Positions 32,206-42,530 of a stretch of 46,738 nucleotides of DNA are shown piece by piece. A model generated the notes under the pieces. It did not search any database. It was not told the DNA's origin and worked only from the letters and a program-made list of their open reading frames with translations. The first letter of the stretch is position 1; each line of letters starts with the position of its first letter. Made by a program: the position numbers and the translations under genes. The DNA is from Candidatus Polarisedimenticolia bacterium (lineage in GTDB: Bacteria > Acidobacteriota > Polarisedimenticolia > Gp22-AA2), in the NCBI GenBank assembly GCA_036001465.1, contig DASYUH010000021.1, forward strand, positions 1 through 46,738. The letters are read 5' to 3'.

Positions 32206-33132
32206 ATGCGTAGAAAAGTCTCGATCATCGGCGCCGGCAACGTCGGCGCCTCGGCGGCGGAGCGGATCGCCCTGCGCCGCCTGGCCGATGTCGTCATGGT
32301 CGACATCGTCGAGGGCCTGCCGCAGGGCAAGTCGCTCGACCTGAACGAAGCCGGCCCGGTCGACGGCTACGACATCCGCCTCACCGGCAGCAACGGCTAC
32401 GAGGAGACGCGAGACTCGGACGTCGTCGTCATCACCTCCGGCCTGCCGCGCAAGCCCGGCATGAGCCGCGACGATCTGCTGCAGAAGAACTTCGAGATCG
32501 TCAAGAGCGTCACCCAGGAGGTGGCGCGCCGCTCGCCGCGGGCCATCCTGATCGTCGTCAGCAATCCTCTGGACGCCATGGCCTGGACCGCCCTCAAGGT
32601 CAGCGGCTTCCCGCGCGAGCGCGTCCTCGGCATGGCCGGCGTCCTCGACTCGGCCCGCATGCGCTTCTTCATCGCCGACGCCCTCGGCGTCTCGGTCGAG
32701 AACACCCACGCCTTCGTGCTCGGCGGCCACGGCGATTCGATGGTCCCCCTGCCGCGCTACTCCACCGTGTCCGGGATCCCGATCACCGAGCTTTTGCCCA
32801 AGGACAAGATCGACGCCATCGTGCAGCGCACGCGCGACGGCGGGATCGAAGTCGTGAACCTTCTCAAGAGCGGCAGCGCCTACTACGCCCCGGCATCGTC
32901 CATCGTCCAGATGGTCCAGGCGATCCTGCTCGACGAGCACAAGATCCTGCCGTGCGCCATCTACCTGAACGGCGAGTATGGCTACAAGGATCTCTTCATC
33001 GGCGTGCCGGCCCGGCTGGGGGCGCAGGGGCTCGAGAAGGTGATCGAGATCAAGCTCACCGCCGAGGAGAAGTCGGCGCTCGATCGCTCCGCGGAGTCGG
33101 TGCGGGAGCTGGTGTCGAAGCTGAAGGTCTAG
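32206..33132 (+). CDS. mdh: Malate dehydrogenase (LDH-like type)
   Basis: The product has 308 residues, with GGGGGAG just before the ATG. It oxidises malate to oxaloacetate with NAD. The Rossmann glycine motif is GAGNVGAS, and Asp33 at the end of strand two (VMVDIVEG) indicates NAD rather than NADP. Substrate residues are Arg82 and Arg88 in [12 protein letters not shown] and Arg151; Arg at position 82 marks malate rather than lactate specificity. The catalytic His is 175 in GGHGDSMV. It is in one unit with icd. Its TAG stop and the stop of the convergent gene share the palindrome CTAG. Confidence 0.97.
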   Translation: MRRKVSIIGAGNVGASAAERIALRRLADVVMVDIVEGLPQGKSLDLNEAGPVDGYDIRLTGSNGYEETRDSDVVVITSGLPRKPGMSRDDLLQKNFEIVKSVTQEVARRSPRAILIVVSNPLDAMAWTALKVSGFPRERVLGMAGVLDSARMRFFIADALGVSVENTHAFVLGGHGDSMVPLPRYSTVSGIPITELLPKDKIDAIVQRTRDGGIEVVNLLKSGSAYYAPASSIVQMVQAILLDEHKILPCAIYLNGEYGYKDLFIGVPARLGAQGLEKVIEIKLTAEEKSALDRSAESVRELVSKLKV

Positions 33133-34589
33133 TCGCAGGCATCCCCGACGCCGTCGCCGTCACGGTCCTCCTGGCGCGGGTTCGCGATGCCCGGGCAGTT
33201 GTCGTCGCACGCGACGCGCTCGCCGCCGGTGCAGGGGTGATCGGTGAAGCCGCCGCTGCCGTCGCCGTCGTTCGGCACGCCGTCCTCGTCGAAGTCATCC
33301 AGGTTCACGCTGCGGGTGAAGATGTCCATGTCGCCCGAACGGCTGCCGGACCAGATCGGATGGATGCGGCCGCCTCCCGCCGCGGCCTGGTTGTAGTCTC
33401 CGGCGAACCCGTAAGACGTGACTCCGTAAGGGGCATCCGAGACCCTGATGCTGGGCCCGAAGCGCGCGCCGCCGTCCGTCGACGTCGCCTGGTAGACGGC
33501 GTAGGTCAGATTGGCGGGGTCGTCGCGTCGATCGAGGAAATGGACGTGGACGCGCCCCTTCCCATCCACGGTGACGGTTGGAAGAAACTGATCGGCGCCG
33601 TTCCCGGCGCGGTCGTCGTTGACGCGGACCGGGTCGCTCCAGGTCGCTCCGCGGTCCTCGGAGTGGCGCAGGAGGATGTCCGGGTCGCCGAAGCGAGCAT
33701 CGGTCCAGACGACATAGAGCCACCCGCGATGTGGGCCGTTGCTCCGATCGACCGCCAGGGCCGGAACCATGGGGTTTCGGACGTTGCCCTGGAGCGGATC
33801 CGGCGCAGTGCGTACTTCCGGCTCGACGGTGAAGTCGTCCGTCCACGACGCCCCCCCATTGAAGGAGCGATCGAAATAGATCCTTGCGGACACGTCGTTG
33901 TTGTCCCAGACCGCGTAGACCTCCCCCTCGGGGCCCACGGCGAGCATGCAGTGGTTTCCGACGGAATGCGCCGGGTTGGAGATCCCCCGCGCCCTGGTGA
34001 AGGTCCTCCCGCCGTCCAGGCTCCGCGAGAAGGCGATGTCGAAGTTGACCCTGCCGCTGGTCAGGTAGTCGGCCCAGACGACATAGAGGGCGCCGGTTGC
34101 GGGATCCGCGGCGAGCCACGGCTTGTCGGCGATGTATTCGAAGGGGATCTCCGACACGAACTGGAACGACTCGCCGCCGTCGGTGGACTTGAACAGCGGG
34201 AAATGGTCTTCGGCGTCGAACGCCAGGACGGCCAGGAAGAAATTGCCCCGGCCGTCCTCGGCGAGCACGGGATCGAAATGATCGTTGAAGCCGGTCTCCA
34301 GCCGGCGGCTCGTCCAGGAGGCTCCACCGTCCTTCGTCCAGGCGTACTCGAGGTGGTAGTCGGAGAATTCGGGCCCGGGCTCGCGTTCGAACCAGGCCGC
34401 GACGAGACGGTTCGCGTCGCGAGAGCTGATGGCGATCGTCGTCTCGAATTGATCGAGACCCGACGCGTCCTGATTGACGCGTACGTCGGCCGGCTGCTTG
34501 GGCTTGCCGGCCTGCGCAGGTGGGAGCCACAGCGCCACAAGGAAGGTTGTCATGAGGGCCATGGACCAGGAAGAGATTGTGGAACGCAT
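33129..34589 (-). CDS. Secreted Asp-box (BNR) propeller protein with thrombospondin type 3 repeats
   Basis: The product has 486 residues. ATG at 34589 follows GGAGGT closely and starts a good signal peptide ([18 protein letters not shown]). Six Asp-box motifs are visible ([60 protein letters not shown]), which fits a six-bladed sialidase-like propeller. The C-terminus has calcium-binding thrombospondin type 3 repeats ([22 protein letters not shown]). I could not confirm the arginine triad or nucleophile of true sialidases, so it is better called sialidase-fold than sialidase. It is an extracellular protein, and its gene converges with mdh with overlapping stops. Confidence 0.88.
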   Translation of the reverse strand: MRSTISSWSMALMTTFLVALWLPPAQAGKPKQPADVRVNQDASGLDQFETTIAISSRDANRLVAAWFEREPGPEFSDYHLEYAWTKDGGASWTSRRLETGFNDHFDPVLAEDGRGNFFLAVLAFDAEDHFPLFKSTDGGESFQFVSEIPFEYIADKPWLAADPATGALYVVWADYLTSGRVNFDIAFSRSLDGGRTFTRARGISNPAHSVGNHCMLAVGPEGEVYAVWDNNDVSARIYFDRSFNGGASWTDDFTVEPEVRTAPDPLQGNVRNPMVPALAVDRSNGPHRGWLYVVWTDARFGDPDILLRHSEDRGATWSDPVRVNDDRAGNGADQFLPTVTVDGKGRVHVHFLDRRDDPANLTYAVYQATSTDGGARFGPSIRVSDAPYGVTSYGFAGDYNQAAAGGGRIHPIWSGSRSGDMDIFTRSVNLDDFDEDGVPNDGDGSGGFTDHPCTGGERVACDDNCPGIANPRQEDRDGDGVGDACD

Positions 34590-34681
34590 CGTGACCTCCA
34601 GGCGAGGCGATGGACCCGGCACCACGGCGGCCCGAACACCTCCGGTGCGGCGCGGGTGATGCAGTCAACCTCGGTGAGGTA

Positions 34682-34710
34682 CCTGTACGGCGTCCGTGCG
34701 CCTGCGTCAA
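34682..34710 (-). promoter_or_regulatory. Candidate promoter of the Asp-box protein gene
   Basis: TTGACG (34710-34705), 17 bases, then TACAGG (34687-34682), in the 146-base gap after dacB. The -35 is good and the -10 is weak. It gives a leader of about 85 bases. Confidence 0.45.
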
Positions 34711-34735
34711 CCTGAAACCACGCCGGCTCCGGGCC

Positions 34736-36388
34736 CTAAGGAGGACTGTTGCGGCTGCTGCCTGCGTGCTTCGGCGCCTGGTCGCTTCTCGGAGTCGGTG
34801 CGGGAGGCGGTGTCGAGGCATCTGGCCTGATCTCCGGAACGCCGCTCGCGGCCGGCAGGCCGAGGTCGGTGTTGGTGCTGCCGGCGATCTCGTCGACGAT
34901 GCGGTCGATGGCGCGGTGCACGGCGTCGATCGTGCCGCGCGGCCGGTTGGCGAGGACGGCGAAGGCGAGGACCCGGCCGTCCTTGTTCGCGGCGTAGCCG
35001 GCAAGCGTCAGGGCCCCCGCGACCCGCCCGGTCTTGGCGCGTATGCGACGGCGCGAACCTTCTCCTCCGAAACGCTCGTCCAGCGTGCCGTCGGCGCCAC
35101 CGATCGGCAGAGACGAGATCAGATCGGTGCCGATCTCGAAATCGGCCCCCGCGCGCGCCAGGACCTCGGCGAGCAGGCGCGCCGGCAGGCGGTCGTCGTC
35201 CGACAGGCCGGAGCCGTCGGCCAGCCGGGTCCCCTCCAGATCGATCCCGAGCCCGGCGAGATAGCCGCGAATGACCTCGAGCCCGCCGGCGGTTGTGCCG
35301 GGGGTGCCGACGAACTGGGCGCCCAGCGTCTTGACGAGCATCTCCGCCATGAAGTTGTTGCTGTTCTTGTTCATGTCGCGCACCAGGCTGCCGAGTGGGC
35401 GCGACTCGTGGGTGTGGATCTCGCGCGCCTTCTCGGGGACGGAGCCGACGGCGAGATTGCCGCCAATCTCGATCTGCTCCCGCTTCGCGATCTCGCGGAA
35501 GGCGGTGAGGGCGTATTGCGGCGGCTCCTCGACGGCGCGGTTGAAAAAAGCCGGCCCGCTGCCGCGCCGGATCGTGCCGCTGACCACGAGGGCGTTCCGG
35601 CCCCCCTCGAAGGAGCGCGTCACAGCGAGAGATGTCGGGCCGGCTGTCGTCAGGGCGCGGTTCATGACCTGGAAGTAAGACGCGGCCGGCGAAAGGGTCA
35701 GATCCGGGCGCGCGCCCAGGATCGGGGACGGGTCGATGGTCACGGTGACCACGTTGAAATTGCAGGACAGGGCGCCAATGGGCGCGTTGTACCAGGAGTC
35801 GGCCGAGGGCTGGGGCCAGCCGGTAGGGCGCCTGACGGAGTCGAAGTAGGACTCGTCGGCGACCAGGTCCCCCTCGACCTTGCGCAGGCCGAGGTTCGCC
35901 AGGCGCCTCACCACGAGCCACCACGATTCCCCGACGAGATCCGGGGCCCCCGAGCCCTTGATGTACAGGTTCCCCGCGATCGAGCCGGACCCGTCGATCG
36001 GCGTGTCGGCGTAAAGGCTCGTCCTGTAGACAAATTCCGGCTTGAGCAGCGCAAGCGCCGCGGCGGTCGTCAGGATCTTCTGGGTCGACGCCGGCTGCAA
36101 GGGCCGGTTGGCCTGGCGCAGGAAAACCGGCCGTCCCTCGGGCAGCAGGAGGACGGCGACGCCCGTCTCGTCCGGGTTCAGGACGGGGGCGCGCATCATC
36201 ACCGAGAGGCGATCGGAGAGAGGCGTCGATGCGGGCGCCGACTCGGGCCCGGCCGGAGCGCCGGCGGTGGGTGCTGCGAACGCACCGGGCGCGGCATCAA
36301 GGTCCGCGAGCGAGCCGAGGAGCCACAGGACCACGGCAGGACCAGCCGCGCGGTGACGCCTCTCGGCTGGGGGTGGAAACTTCGGCAT
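34736..36388 (-). CDS. dacB: D-alanyl-D-alanine carboxypeptidase/endopeptidase, S13 family (PBP4)
   Basis: The product has 550 residues from ATG at 36388, with GAGG 8 bases upstream; the longer frame to 36466 would start at or above the promoter. An N-terminal signal or anchor (about 15-40) and an Ala/Pro-rich linker precede the enzyme. The three penicillin-binding motifs are present: STQK (Ser101, Lys104), SNN in MNKNSNNFMAEML, and KTG in RAKTGRVAGALTLAGY near the end. The large insertion between the first two motifs is characteristic of S13 (EGDLVADESYFDS). It trims pentapeptides and opens DD-cross-links in the periplasm. It diverges from sucC through a shared promoter region. Confidence 0.95.
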   Translation of the reverse strand: MPKFPPPAERRHRAAGPAVVLWLLGSLADLDAAPGAFAAPTAGAPAGPESAPASTPLSDRLSVMMRAPVLNPDETGVAVLLLPEGRPVFLRQANRPLQPASTQKILTTAAALALLKPEFVYRTSLYADTPIDGSGSIAGNLYIKGSGAPDLVGESWWLVVRRLANLGLRKVEGDLVADESYFDSVRRPTGWPQPSADSWYNAPIGALSCNFNVVTVTIDPSPILGARPDLTLSPAASYFQVMNRALTTAGPTSLAVTRSFEGGRNALVVSGTIRRGSGPAFFNRAVEEPPQYALTAFREIAKREQIEIGGNLAVGSVPEKAREIHTHESRPLGSLVRDMNKNSNNFMAEMLVKTLGAQFVGTPGTTAGGLEVIRGYLAGLGIDLEGTRLADGSGLSDDDRLPARLLAEVLARAGADFEIGTDLISSLPIGGADGTLDERFGGEGSRRRIRAKTGRVAGALTLAGYAANKDGRVLAFAVLANRPRGTIDAVHRAIDRIVDEIAGSTNTDLGLPAASGVPEIRPDASTPPPAPTPRSDQAPKHAGSSRNSPP

Positions 36389-36421
36389 CGCGACAAGAGC
36401 CTCAGGAAGAACCGCACGCGG

Positions 36422-36450
36422 ATCGTAGCAGAGCAACAAACGCCTGTCAA
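36422..36450 (-). promoter_or_regulatory. Sigma70-type promoter of dacB
   Basis: A consensus TTGACA (36450-36445), 17 bases, then TACGAT (36427-36422). Start near 36415, leader about 26 bases. Confidence 0.75.
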
Positions 36451-36465
36451 AACAACGGTTTGACA
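36445..36465. repeat. Inverted repeat joining the dacB and sucC -35 boxes
   Basis: TGTCAAA (36445-36451) and TTTGACA (36459-36465) are perfect 7-base arms around 7 bases. Each arm contains one of the two divergent TTGACA boxes. The symmetry may be a by-product of two consensus -35 boxes, or a shared operator. Confidence 0.7.
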
Positions 36466-36488
36466 CGATCCGGGCGCGATGCTATATA
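36460..36488 (+). promoter_or_regulatory. Sigma70-type promoter of sucCD-ndk
   Basis: TTGACA (36460-36465), 17 bases, then TATATA (36483-36488): close to consensus. The sucC ATG begins 8 bases after the -10, so the transcript should start at or within about 3 bases of the start codon. Confidence 0.8.
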
Positions 36489-36496
36489 GGGGCGCG

Positions 36497-37660
36497 ATGA
36501 AAATCCACGAATATCAGGCGAAGCAGATCCTCAAGCGCTTCGCGATCGAAATCCCGAAAGGGGACGTCGCCTTCAGCCCGAAGGAGGCGTTCGCGATCGC
36601 CGCGCGGCTGGGGGGGCGGTGCGTCCTGAAGGCGCAGATCCACGCCGGCGGCCGCGGCAAGGGGGGCGGCGTCAAAGTGGCCGACGACGCGGACAGGGCC
36701 GAAGGCCTGGCACGGCAGATCATCGGCATGAACCTGGTGACGCCGCAGACCGGGCCCCAGGGGAAGAAGGTCAGGCGCCTCCTGGTCGAGGAGACGGTGG
36801 CGATCGCCCGCGAGATCTATCTTGGCGTGACGCTCGACCGGGGCCGATCCGTGCCGGTCGTCATGGCTTCGGCGCAAGGGGGGATGGAGATCGAAGAAGT
36901 CGCGCGCAAGGATCCGAAGGCGATCCTGATCGAGCCGGTCGATCCGGTGATCGGATTCCGCCCGTTCCAGGGGCGGCGGATCGCCTTCGCGCTCGGCCTG
37001 TCGGGGGACCAGGCCGCCGGGGCCGCCCGGCTGATGCAGGCCCTGGTGCGGGCGTATCGCGAGACCGACGCGTCCCTGGCCGAGATCAATCCGCTCGTCG
37101 TGACGGCCGCGGGGACGCTGGTGGCGCTCGACGCCAAGATGACCTTCGACGACAACGCCCTCTTCCGCCACCCGGAGATCCGCGATCTGCGCGATCCGGA
37201 CGAGGAGGACCCGCTCGAAGTGGAGGCCTCGGCCCACGCGCTGAACTACATCAAGCTGCAGGGGAACGTCGGGTGCATGGTGAACGGCGCGGGGCTGGCG
37301 ATGGCGACGATGGACATCATCAAGCTGGTGGGGGGCCAGCCGGCCAACTTCCTGGACGTGGGCGGCGGGGCCACCTCCGAACAGGTCGCCTCGGCGTTCA
37401 AGATCCTGATGGCCGACAGGAGCGTGAAGAGCGTCCTGATCAACATCTTCGGCGGGATCCTGCGCGGGGACATCCTGGCGCGCGGCCTGGTCGAGGCGAT
37501 CCGCCAGGTCAACGTGCGGGTGCCGGTCGTGGTCCGGCTCGAGGGGACGAACGTCGACGAGGGGAAGCGCATCCTGAGCGAGTCGGGGCTCGACTTCACG
37601 CTGGCCGACGGCATGCTGGACGCGGCGAAGAAGGTGGTCGCCCTGGCGGGATCGCGATGA
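36497..37660 (+). CDS. sucC: Succinate-CoA ligase, beta subunit
   Basis: The product has 387 residues, as in E. coli (388). The start at 36497 gives the standard N-terminus [15 protein letters not shown]; a longer frame from 36479 would overlap the -10 box. An ATP-grasp domain lies in the first 240 residues ([18 protein letters not shown] nucleotide-binding region) and a C-terminal CoA-ligase domain follows ([35 protein letters not shown]). With SucD it interconverts succinyl-CoA and succinate with ATP or GTP formation. It overlaps sucD by ATGA. Its mRNA is probably leaderless; AGGGG just before the ATG would then lie largely outside the transcript. Confidence 0.97.
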   Translation: MKIHEYQAKQILKRFAIEIPKGDVAFSPKEAFAIAARLGGRCVLKAQIHAGGRGKGGGVKVADDADRAEGLARQIIGMNLVTPQTGPQGKKVRRLLVEETVAIAREIYLGVTLDRGRSVPVVMASAQGGMEIEEVARKDPKAILIEPVDPVIGFRPFQGRRIAFALGLSGDQAAGAARLMQALVRAYRETDASLAEINPLVVTAAGTLVALDAKMTFDDNALFRHPEIRDLRDPDEEDPLEVEASAHALNYIKLQGNVGCMVNGAGLAMATMDIIKLVGGQPANFLDVGGGATSEQVASAFKILMADRSVKSVLINIFGGILRGDILARGLVEAIRQVNVRVPVVVRLEGTNVDEGKRILSESGLDFTLADGMLDAAKKVVALAGSR

Positions 37661-38562
37661 GCATCCTCGTCGATCAGGGGACCCGCGTAGTCGTGCAGGG
37701 GATCACCGGCCGGGAGGGGACGTTCCACTCGCGCGGCTGCCGAGAGTACGGCACGAAGATCGTCGCGGGGGTCACCCCCGGCCGGGGCGGGTCGGTGCAC
37801 GAAGAGGTCCCGGTCTTCGACACGGTCAGGCAGGCGGTCGAGAAGACCGGCGCGGAGGTTTCGCTCATCTTCGTGCCTCCCGCGGCGGCCGCCGACGCCA
37901 TCCTCGAGGCGGCGGACGCCGGCATCCGGCTGGCGGTGTGCATCACCGAGGGGATTCCGACCGCCGACATGACGACGGTCAAGGCCGCGCTGGCCGCGGG
38001 GAGCATGCGGCTCATCGGGCCGAACTGCCCGGGCATCATCTCCCCCGGCAAGTGCAAGATAGGCATCATGCCGGGGTACATCCACAAGCCCGGCCCCGTG
38101 GGGGTCATCTCGCGCAGCGGGACGCTGACGTACGAGGCGGTCGCCCAGCTGAGCGGGCGGGGCATCGGACAGAGCACCTGCATCGGCATCGGCGGCGACC
38201 CGATCATCGGCACGACCTTCGTCGACGCCCTCGGCCTGTTCAAGGACGACGCGGAGACGCGCGCCATCATGCTGATCGGCGAGATCGGCGGGACCGCCGA
38301 GGAAGAAGCGGCGCGCTACGCCGCCCGTGAGCTCCGGAAGCCGTTGGTCGCGTTCGTGGCGGGGCAGACCGCCCCGCCCGGCAAGCGCATGGGGCACGCC
38401 GGGGCGATCATCGCGGGCGGGCACGGCACGGCGGCCGAGAAGATGGCGGTCCTGAAGGAATGCGGCGTCCGGGTTCTCCAGAGCCCCGCCGAGATCGGCG
38501 AGGCCGTCGAGGCCGCGCTCAAGGAGAGCGGCCGCCCAGGCGGCGCGGGGGGGAAAAAGTGA
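37657..38562 (+). CDS. sucD: Succinate-CoA ligase, alpha subunit
   Basis: The product has 301 residues. A CoA-binding Rossmann domain ([20 protein letters not shown]) is followed by the ligase domain, with the phosphohistidine His247 in [12 protein letters not shown] and the motif [11 protein letters not shown]. It forms the catalytic partner of SucC. Its start overlaps the sucC stop (ATGA) and its stop overlaps the ndk start (GTGA), so all three are translationally coupled. Confidence 0.98.
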   Translation: MSILVDQGTRVVVQGITGREGTFHSRGCREYGTKIVAGVTPGRGGSVHEEVPVFDTVRQAVEKTGAEVSLIFVPPAAAADAILEAADAGIRLAVCITEGIPTADMTTVKAALAAGSMRLIGPNCPGIISPGKCKIGIMPGYIHKPGPVGVISRSGTLTYEAVAQLSGRGIGQSTCIGIGGDPIIGTTFVDALGLFKDDAETRAIMLIGEIGGTAEEEAARYAARELRKPLVAFVAGQTAPPGKRMGHAGAIIAGGHGTAAEKMAVLKECGVRVLQSPAEIGEAVEAALKESGRPGGAGGKK

Positions 38563-38981
38563 TCGAGAGGACTCTGTCGATCGTGAAACCGGACGGCGTC
38601 GCGAAGAACCTGGTCGGCGAGGTGGTGCGCCGGTTCGAGGCGGCGGGCCTCCGGGTCGTCGCTCTCAAGATGACGCGCCTCGACCGCCGCGAGGCGGAGG
38701 GGTTCTACCACGTGCACCGGGAGCGCCCGTTCTTTCCGTCCCTGGTCGAGTTCATGACCTCGGGGCCGATCGTGCCGATGGTCCTGGAGGGGGAGGAGGC
38801 GATCGCCACGGTGCGCCGGCTGATGGGGGCCACCGATCCCGCCAAGGCCGATGCGGGCACCATCCGCCGGGACCACGCCGCCTCGATCGAGAAGAACATC
38901 GTCCACGGATCGGACTCCCCGGCGACCGCCGGCTTCGAGATCGGGTATTTCTTCAACGCGCAGGAGATTCCCCCCCGCTGA
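38559..38981 (+). CDS. ndk: Nucleoside diphosphate kinase
   Basis: The product has 140 residues, the family norm, from GTG at 38559 that overlaps the sucD stop. It balances nucleoside triphosphates by a ping-pong phosphate transfer. The N-terminal signature is [15 protein letters not shown], and the phosphorylated His116 sits in NIVHGSDS. Co-transcription with sucCD makes sense because the ligase can produce GTP that Ndk converts to ATP, an association also known physically in other bacteria. Confidence 0.97.
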   Translation: MIERTLSIVKPDGVAKNLVGEVVRRFEAAGLRVVALKMTRLDRREAEGFYHVHRERPFFPSLVEFMTSGPIVPMVLEGEEAIATVRRLMGATDPAKADAGTIRRDHAASIEKNIVHGSDSPATAGFEIGYFFNAQEIPPR

Positions 38982-39015
38982 CCGGGGCCCTCCAAGGCGC
39001 ATCCTCCGAGGCCAG

Positions 39016-40884
39016 ATGAAGGACCTCCTCCGGCTCCTGCGCTACGTCCGGCCGTACACCGGAAGGCTGGCCGCGGCCGTCGCCTGCTCGATCCTGATCT
39101 CCCTCGTCTATCTCGGTCTCCTCGGCCTGATCCAGCCGATCCTGGACGAGGTCCTGCCGCGCAGCGCGATCGCGCCGGCCGCCACGGCCGGCAAGCTCCA
39201 TCCGTTCGAGCCGATCCGCCGCCTGCTCGGCCCGGACGGAGCGCTGGCCCCCTTGACCTCCTGGGCCGGCCGCCGGCACGGCGAATCGGCCGGGACGGTC
39301 GCTCTCGTCGCCGTCACGATCATCGTCCTGTTCGTCTTCAAGGGGCTGTTTACCTATCTGGCGTCGTACCTGACCCGCTGGACGGGGCTGCAGGCGGTGC
39401 GCGACCTGAGGGCCGACCTGTACGCCCGCATCCAGCGGCAGTCGCTGGCGTTTTTCTCGGACCATCCGACGGGGTCCCTGATCTCGCGGGTGGTGAACGA
39501 CGTCGGACGGCTGCAGAAGCTGGTGTCGGGGGACCTGGCGGACATCTTCCGCCTGGGGGCGGTGGTCATCGGCCAGGCCGCCTGGCTGTTCTACCTGAAC
39601 TGGCGACTCGCGTCGTTCTGCCTGATCCTCCTTCCCCTCGTGGTCTACCCGGTGGCGCGCTTCGGCTCCCGGCTGAAGGCGACCAGCCGCCGCAGCCAGG
39701 AGAAGATGGGGGACCTGGTCAGCATCATGAAGGAGGGGATCATCGGCACGCGCGTCGTGCAGGGATTCGGGATGGAGGACTTCGAGATCGACCGCTTCGG
39801 CAAGGCGCTCGACCGGATCCAGTCGGCCGAGAAGCGGGCGGCCAGGGTGATGTCGCTGACGGCGCCGGTCCTGGAGATGATCGGCGCGATCGGGGCCGCG
39901 GCCCTGTTCCTGTACGCCGGCCGGCGCATCGCCGCCGGCAAGCTGTCTCCCGGAGAGTTCGCCACCTTCATCGCGGCGCTCTGGATGATCTACGCCTCGC
40001 TCAAGAACCTGGTGAAGATCAACAACGAGGTGCAGCAGTCGATGGCGGCCGCCAGCCGGGTGTTCGAGCTCATGGACCTGCCCAACCTCATCCGCGACAA
40101 GCCGGGGGCCGCCGACCTGCCGCCGTTCAGCGGACAGATCGAGTTCCGGGACGTGCAGTTCCACTACGGCCAGGCCCCGGTCCTGCAGGGTCTCGACCTC
40201 ACCGTTCCCGCCGGCACCGTCGTCGCCCTGGTGGGCAGCAGCGGCGCCGGCAAGTCGACCCTGGTGAACCTGCTCGCCCGCTTCTATGACGTGACCTCGG
40301 GGGCCGTCCTGATCGACGGGGTGGACATCCGCGACGTCACGCTGTCGTCGCTGCGACGGCAGATCGGCCTGGTGACCCAGGAGGTCATCCTGTTCGACGA
40401 CACGGTGCGCAACAACATCGCCTACGGCCGCACCGGCGTCTCGCCGGAATTGATCGTCGCGGCCGCGCGGGCGGCGCACGCCGAGGCGTTCATCGAGGCG
40501 CTGCCGCGCGGCTACGACACGCCGCTCGGCGAGGCGGGCCACCGCCTGTCCCTCGGCCAGAGGCAGAGGATCTCCATCGCCCGGGCGATCCTGAAGGACT
40601 CGCCGATCCTCATCCTGGACGAGGCCACCTCGTCGCTCGACATGGAGTCGGAGGCCGAGGTCCAGATCGCCCTGCAAAACCTGATGTCGGGACGGACGGT
40701 GTTCGTCATCGCCCACCGCCTGTCGACCATCCGGCGCGCCGACGTCATCCTCGTCCTCGACCAGGGGCGGATCGTCGAGCGCGGCACCCACCCGGAGCTC
40801 CTGGCCCGCCAGGGGCTGTACGCGCGGCTCGACGCCCTGCAGTTCCGCGACGACACACCGCCGGCCGAGGCCTCGGTCCTTTGA
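39016..40884 (+). CDS. MsbA-like lipid A/lipid ABC exporter (fused permease-ATPase)
   Basis: The product has 622 residues. An N-terminal six-helix type IV exporter domain runs to about residue 370, with an unusually long first periplasmic loop (about residues 45-95) for MsbA. The ATPase follows: Walker A GSSGAGKST, Q-loop in GLVTQEVILFDD, Walker B ILILDEATSSLD and switch His in IAHRLSTIRRAD. The signature motif reads LSLGQ instead of LSGGQ. MsbA moves lipid A-core across the inner membrane. Downstream glycosyltransferases and a PAP2 phosphatase support a lipid or glycolipid cargo. It shares TGATG with the next gene. Confidence 0.9.
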   Translation: MKDLLRLLRYVRPYTGRLAAAVACSILISLVYLGLLGLIQPILDEVLPRSAIAPAATAGKLHPFEPIRRLLGPDGALAPLTSWAGRRHGESAGTVALVAVTIIVLFVFKGLFTYLASYLTRWTGLQAVRDLRADLYARIQRQSLAFFSDHPTGSLISRVVNDVGRLQKLVSGDLADIFRLGAVVIGQAAWLFYLNWRLASFCLILLPLVVYPVARFGSRLKATSRRSQEKMGDLVSIMKEGIIGTRVVQGFGMEDFEIDRFGKALDRIQSAEKRAARVMSLTAPVLEMIGAIGAAALFLYAGRRIAAGKLSPGEFATFIAALWMIYASLKNLVKINNEVQQSMAAASRVFELMDLPNLIRDKPGAADLPPFSGQIEFRDVQFHYGQAPVLQGLDLTVPAGTVVALVGSSGAGKSTLVNLLARFYDVTSGAVLIDGVDIRDVTLSSLRRQIGLVTQEVILFDDTVRNNIAYGRTGVSPELIVAAARAAHAEAFIEALPRGYDTPLGEAGHRLSLGQRQRISIARAILKDSPILILDEATSSLDMESEAEVQIALQNLMSGRTVFVIAHRLSTIRRADVILVLDQGRIVERGTHPELLARQGLYARLDALQFRDDTPPAEASVL

Positions 40885-42530
40885 TGTCCGTGGCGGCCCG
40901 CCTGTTCAAGAGCGACCGCGCCTGCGTCGTGCTCCTGTTGTTTCTCGGGCTCGTGCTCTTCTCCACCCAGCTGGGGGGGCACGATCTCTGGGCCCCCGAC
41001 GAGCCCGACATCGGCGAGGTCGTGCGGGAGATCCACCTCACGGGCAACTGGCAGGTCCTGCACGACAACGGCGAGCTGTATTTCGAGAAACCGCCCCTGT
41101 ACCCCTGGCTGGCGGCGCTCTTCGCGCTCCCCGCGGGACGCCCGACGGAATTCACCCTGCGGCTTCCCTCGAGCCTCGCCGCCCTGCTCGGACTGCTCGT
41201 CCTGTTCCATCTGGGGAGGGGACTGTTCGGGAGACGGACCGGGGCCCTGGCCGCCGTCATCCTGGCGACGACCTACGGCTACTTCATGGAGGCGCGCTGG
41301 GCGCACCCGGACATGCTCTGGACCTTCTGGCTTCTGCTCTCGGCCCTGGCCTTCCACCTCGCCCATGAGCAGGCGGGGGCGGTGGAGTGGCTGACCGTCT
41401 TCTATCTCTCCCTCGGTTTCGCCAACCTGACCAAGGGACCGCACGGATTGCTCATCCCGCTTCTCGCGGTGACCGTGTTCCTGGCATCGACGCGCGATCT
41501 CGGCTTCCTGAAACGCATGGGGCTCTGGTGGGGGGTTCCGCTTGCGTTGCTGCCGGCCGGATTCTGGGTCGCCGCCTACCGGAGCACCGGAGAGAGATTC
41601 CCGCTCGAGGCGCTCCTGCTCCGGCTGGGACACCGCTTCACCAGCGGCGAGCACCACGCCCAGCCGTTCTACCACGTCTTCGCCAGCCTGCCGGCGGAGT
41701 TCTTTCCCTGGGTGCTTCTTCTCCCCTTCTCGCTGTGGCACACCTTCCCGCGCCGGGGCGGGCGGCCGGACAGGGACAACGCCTATCTCTACTCGTGGAC
41801 CATCGTCATCTTCACGGTCTTCGCCGCTTCGGTCGAGAAGCGCGGCGTCTACCTGCTGCCGCTTCTCCCCTTTCTCGCCCTCCTCGTGGCCCGGACATGG
41901 GACCTGGCGCTCATGGGCTGGGACCCGTCGCCGGTCGATCGCCCGATCACCTGGGCGCTGGGCGCGGCGCTCCTTCTGGCGGCCGGCGGCGCGGGGGTCG
42001 CCCTTCCCAGGATCGCGCGCGAGGCCCCCGCGCTCCTGGCGCCGGCGGCGGTCCTGGCCGGGGCCTGTGTCGTCACCGCCGTCGCGGCCCTCGTCGCGCA
42101 CCGGCGCTTCGGCGGCGGGGCGGCCCTCGGGGCGTTCGCCGCCGGCTTGACCGCGATCTACCTGACGATCGCCATCCAGGTGATGCCGGCGATGGACCCT
42201 TACAAGTCGGCGCGGGCGTTCTGCCGCCGCGTCGTCGCCGCCGTTGGCGGGGCGCCCCTGGCCATGTACCCGGACTACCGCCCGACCTATGTCTACTACA
42301 CCGAGAGGTTCATCCCGGTGCTCAAGACACGGGAGGAGCTGCGACGCCACCTCGCCTCGGAGCGGCGCGCCTTCTGCCTGATCGAGGACAGCGTTCTTGC
42401 CGCGGAGAAATGGGGGCTCGACGCCCGGACGGAAATCGTGGACCGGCAGCGGGTCGGGCACCGGGAGATGCTCCTCGTGGCCGGCGGATCGAAGGACGGG
42501 ACGGGGGCGGCGGGAGGACAGAGGCCTTGA
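40884..42530 (+). CDS. GT39-family (ArnT-like) membrane glycosyltransferase
   Basis: The product has 548 residues with about 11-12 membrane segments. The first periplasmic loop has the catalytic acidic motif after helix one ([15 protein letters not shown]; Asp39-Glu40) and [13 protein letters not shown], both typical of the ArnT/PMT family. Such enzymes move a sugar from an undecaprenyl-phosphate carrier to lipid A, protein or another acceptor on the periplasmic face. A soluble C-terminal domain of about 130 residues follows. It overlaps the msbA-like gene and the PAP2 gene. The sugar and acceptor cannot be told. Confidence 0.92.
   Translation: MSVAARLFKSDRACVVLLLFLGLVLFSTQLGGHDLWAPDEPDIGEVVREIHLTGNWQVLHDNGELYFEKPPLYPWLAALFALPAGRPTEFTLRLPSSLAALLGLLVLFHLGRGLFGRRTGALAAVILATTYGYFMEARWAHPDMLWTFWLLLSALAFHLAHEQAGAVEWLTVFYLSLGFANLTKGPHGLLIPLLAVTVFLASTRDLGFLKRMGLWWGVPLALLPAGFWVAAYRSTGERFPLEALLLRLGHRFTSGEHHAQPFYHVFASLPAEFFPWVLLLPFSLWHTFPRRGGRPDRDNAYLYSWTIVIFTVFAASVEKRGVYLLPLLPFLALLVARTWDLALMGWDPSPVDRPITWALGAALLLAAGGAGVALPRIAREAPALLAPAAVLAGACVVTAVAALVAHRRFGGGAALGAFAAGLTAIYLTIAIQVMPAMDPYKSARAFCRRVVAAVGGAPLAMYPDYRPTYVYYTERFIPVLKTREELRRHLASERRAFCLIEDSVLAAEKWGLDARTEIVDRQRVGHREMLLVAGGSKDGTGAAGGQRP

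Noticed and set aside
33129-34589. Assignment as a true sialidase
   Set aside because: The Asp-boxes show only the fold. The catalytic Arg triad, Tyr and Glu could not be located with confidence.
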